64,000 nt of DNA, taken from Streptomyces sp. DvalAA-43 (lineage in GTDB: Bacteria > Actinomycetota > Actinomycetes > Streptomycetales > Streptomycetaceae). Within the stretch, counting starts at the first letter, position 1. Each line of letters begins with the position of its first letter. The stretch lies in assembly GCF_900091725.1 (NCBI RefSeq), contig NZ_FMBW01000091.1:124001-188000 (forward strand), read 5' to 3'. Below, one piece after another: positions 62,327-64,000 of the stretch. The notes beneath the pieces are model-generated. The model did not search any database, was not told the DNA's origin, and saw nothing but the letters and a program-made list of their open reading frames with translations. The position numbers and the translations under genes are program-made.

Positions 62327-63627
62327 CGACGGGTTCTCGCTTCCGGCCGGACCGAAGAACGCTCGGCCGCCGGGGATTACTCCGGATCGGCGGCGGGGCC
62401 GCGGCGCTCGCCGCCCTCTCGCCCGTACTGACGGCCTGCTCGGATTCCGGAGGTTCCGGCAAGCTGCGTCTCGTCGGCGTCGCCGACCAGCAGAAGCCGG
62501 TCGAGGAGCTGGTCGCCCGCTACCGCACATCCCACCCCGACGCGGAGTTCGCCACCTCCTTCGCGCCCACGGACCAGGTGCAGACGGTGCTGCGCACCCA
62601 GCTCGCCGGTGGCAACGCCCCCGATGTGCATGTGCTCTATCCCGGCAGCGGCAGCGCCATGTCCATGGTCGAGCTGGCCAAGGCCGGACTGCTCGCCGAT
62701 CTCAGCGAGCAGTCGTGGACCAAGGAAGTCCCGTCGAACTTCCACCCGGCTTACCGACACGAAGGAAAAACGTATCTCTACTCGGCGGGAAGCAGCGTCA
62801 TCGGCGCCATCCACAACAAGAAGGCCTTCGCCAGGGCCGGGGTCGAGCCGCCCAGGACATGGAAAGAACTCCTCGACGTCTGCGCGGAATTGAAGGCCAA
62901 GGGCATCATCCCGATCGCGCTCGGCACGCAGACTCCCTGGGTCACCCAGCTGATCAGCTACGCGCTGGTCCCCAACGCCGTCTATGCGCGGAACCCCGCA
63001 TTCGACGCCGAGATGGCTTCCGGGAAGGCGCACTTCCGGGACTCCGGATGGGCCGACGCGATGGGCAAGTACCAGGAGCTGCAACGCCGGGGCTTCTTCA
63101 ACGAGAACCCCAACGGGACGACGTACGAGCAGCAGACCTCGATGGTCGCGAGCGGCAGGGCGGCGATGGCCGTCCAGGTCTCCGCCGTGCTCGCCAACTT
63201 CCGCCAGGCCGCCCGGAATCCGGACGACCTCGGCATGTTCCCCTTCCCCGGCGGTGACGACGCCGCGAAGCTGTGGATCCCGGCGGGCATCGTCGTCGGG
63301 CTCGGGATCTCGGCGCGGTCCAGGAACTCGGCCGAGGCGAAGGCGTTCGTCGAGTTCCTCGGGAGGCAGCAGAACGTCGACCGCTGGGCGCGGTCCGTGG
63401 CCGCGATCCCGTTCAAGCGCGACGCCGCCACGAGGACCGACCCGGCCCTCGACGGCTTCCTGCCGCTCATCGACGACAACCGGGCGGTCCCCTTCATGGA
63501 CCAGAGCTGGCCCAACGCCGAGGTGCAGCCCGCCCATTTCGCCGCCGTGCAGGACCTCCTCGCGGGGAAGACGGATGTCGACGGCGCCCTGGGACAGATG
63601 GACGAGGCCTACGGGAAGAAGTCGTGA
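62323..63627 (+). CDS. Sugar-binding lipoprotein of an ABC importer
   Basis: A 434-aa family 1 extracellular solute-binding protein. The signal combines twin arginines (RRGLLRIGGGAAAL) with lipobox LTAC, so it is probably a Tat-exported lipoprotein. The body (VTQLISYALVPNAV, GRAAMAVQVSAVLANF) fits the oligosaccharide-binding class. It is coupled to the rhamnosidase gene upstream and the permease downstream, so a rhamnose-containing oligosaccharide is the likely cargo. Confidence 0.9.
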   Translation: MTTGSRFRPDRRTLGRRGLLRIGGGAAALAALSPVLTACSDSGGSGKLRLVGVADQQKPVEELVARYRTSHPDAEFATSFAPTDQVQTVLRTQLAGGNAPDVHVLYPGSGSAMSMVELAKAGLLADLSEQSWTKEVPSNFHPAYRHEGKTYLYSAGSSVIGAIHNKKAFARAGVEPPRTWKELLDVCAELKAKGIIPIALGTQTPWVTQLISYALVPNAVYARNPAFDAEMASGKAHFRDSGWADAMGKYQELQRRGFFNENPNGTTYEQQTSMVASGRAAMAVQVSAVLANFRQAARNPDDLGMFPFPGGDDAAKLWIPAGIVVGLGISARSRNSAEAKAFVEFLGRQQNVDRWARSVAAIPFKRDAATRTDPALDGFLPLIDDNRAVPFMDQSWPNAEVQPAHFAAVQDLLAGKTDVDGALGQMDEAYGKKS

Positions 63628-64000
63628 CGAGCACCTCCGAGAAGACCGTCCCCGGCCCGGCGGGCAGGGCCGCCGACGGACCGGACACCGGTCGCGGCCG
63701 CCGGGTCCGGCACCGCGATCACACCATCCCGCCCTGGCTCTTCGTCGTGCCGGCTCTGGTCGTCTACGGCATCGTCGTGCTCTACCCGAGCCTCGCCGGG
63801 GTGATGTACGCCTTCACCGACTGGTCCGGCATCGGCGGCTTCTCCTTCACCGGCACGGACAACTTCCGCGCCCTGCTCGACGACGGCCGGGCCCTGGAGT
63901 CCGTCAGCAACACGCTGCTCCTCACCCTCGCCGTGGTCGTCGTCCAGAACGGCATCGGCCTGCTGCTCGCGCTCGGCGTCCACACCAGCATCAAGTCGCG
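63624..64000 (+). CDS. Sugar ABC transporter permease (MalF-like), partial
   Basis: The first 125 codons of a MalF/UgpA-type permease. A charged N-terminal tail is followed by membrane helix 1 (PPWLFVVPALVVYGIVVLYP), the periplasmic FTDWSGIGGFSFTGTDNF typical of this family, and helix 2 (LLLTLAVVVVQNGIGLLLAL). GTG 63624 overlaps the binding-protein TGA. The gene continues past the window edge. Confidence 0.9.
   Translation, partial: MTSTSEKTVPGPAGRAADGPDTGRGRRVRHRDHTIPPWLFVVPALVVYGIVVLYPSLAGVMYAFTDWSGIGGFSFTGTDNFRALLDDGRALESVSNTLLLTLAVVVVQNGIGLLLALGVHTSIKS

Overview
The window is about 70 percent G+C, uses many GTG starts, has tightly overlapping ATGA/GTGA gene junctions, and carries a typical streptomycete gene set: MurT/GatD, a DUF3516 helicase, DUF6011, SHOCT/DUF6325, a CebR-boxed GH6 cellulase and Tat-dependent secreted enzymes. 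It is almost certainly a Streptomyces (or close relative) chromosome segment. No rRNA, tRNA, CRISPR array or intact insertion sequence was seen.

Positions 1-13,023 form a conflict/defence-like island in two blocks. The left block reads leftward: a membrane-anchored coiled-coil protein, a 1,145-aa CHAT-peptidase protein, a protein ending in an Xre/MbcA/ParS (DUF2384-like) toxin-binding domain, and a RES-domain NAD+-degrading toxin cut by the window edge. The last three overlap and look translationally coupled. After a MerR regulator and a decayed gene comes the right block: a transmembrane Ser/Thr kinase with a PQQ-type beta-propeller, divergent from an EACC1-like adaptor gene that overlaps a 1,294-aa caspase-SF1 helicase fusion. 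A truncated DHA2 transporter pseudogene (13,276-14,034) marks the edge.

Positions 14,245-21,424 form a compact, unusual biosynthetic cluster. A free-standing condensation-domain protein and an MFS exporter run rightward. Converging on them is a five-gene operon: radical SAM enzyme, acyl carrier protein, ATP-grasp ligase, GT-B glycosyltransferase and DUF218 protein. The architecture suggests an amino acid loaded on a carrier protein, modified by radical chemistry, condensed, glycosylated and exported. No modular NRPS/PKS is present.

Positions 21,983-43,670 carry YjbQ, a sulfonate uptake/desulfonation operon (ssuCBA-ssuD) behind a probable leaderless leader peptide, a flavin monooxygenase, an MltG-like transglycosylase, a hydrophobic 19-aa micropeptide, a MarR/ABC-exporter divergon, a fused FAD/Fe-S lactate or glycolate dehydrogenase, a Tat-exported GH109-like enzyme, a strongly asymmetric heterodimeric ABC exporter, a DUF457 membrane protein and a DUF3516 helicase.

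Positions 43,717-55,600 are mostly housekeeping: TesB thioesterase, small zinc-ribbon/SHOCT/DUF6325 proteins, a truncated antiporter, GNAT, glutathione peroxidase-like protein, a TetR/acyl-CoA dehydrogenase divergon, peptide deformylase, MurT-GatD, phosphofructokinase and a CtaG-like membrane protein.

Positions 55,700-64,000 are a carbohydrate/phosphate scavenging region: CebR-boxed GH6 cellulase, PhoD phosphatase, then a GH78 alpha-L-rhamnosidase translationally coupled to a sugar ABC importer that runs off the right edge.
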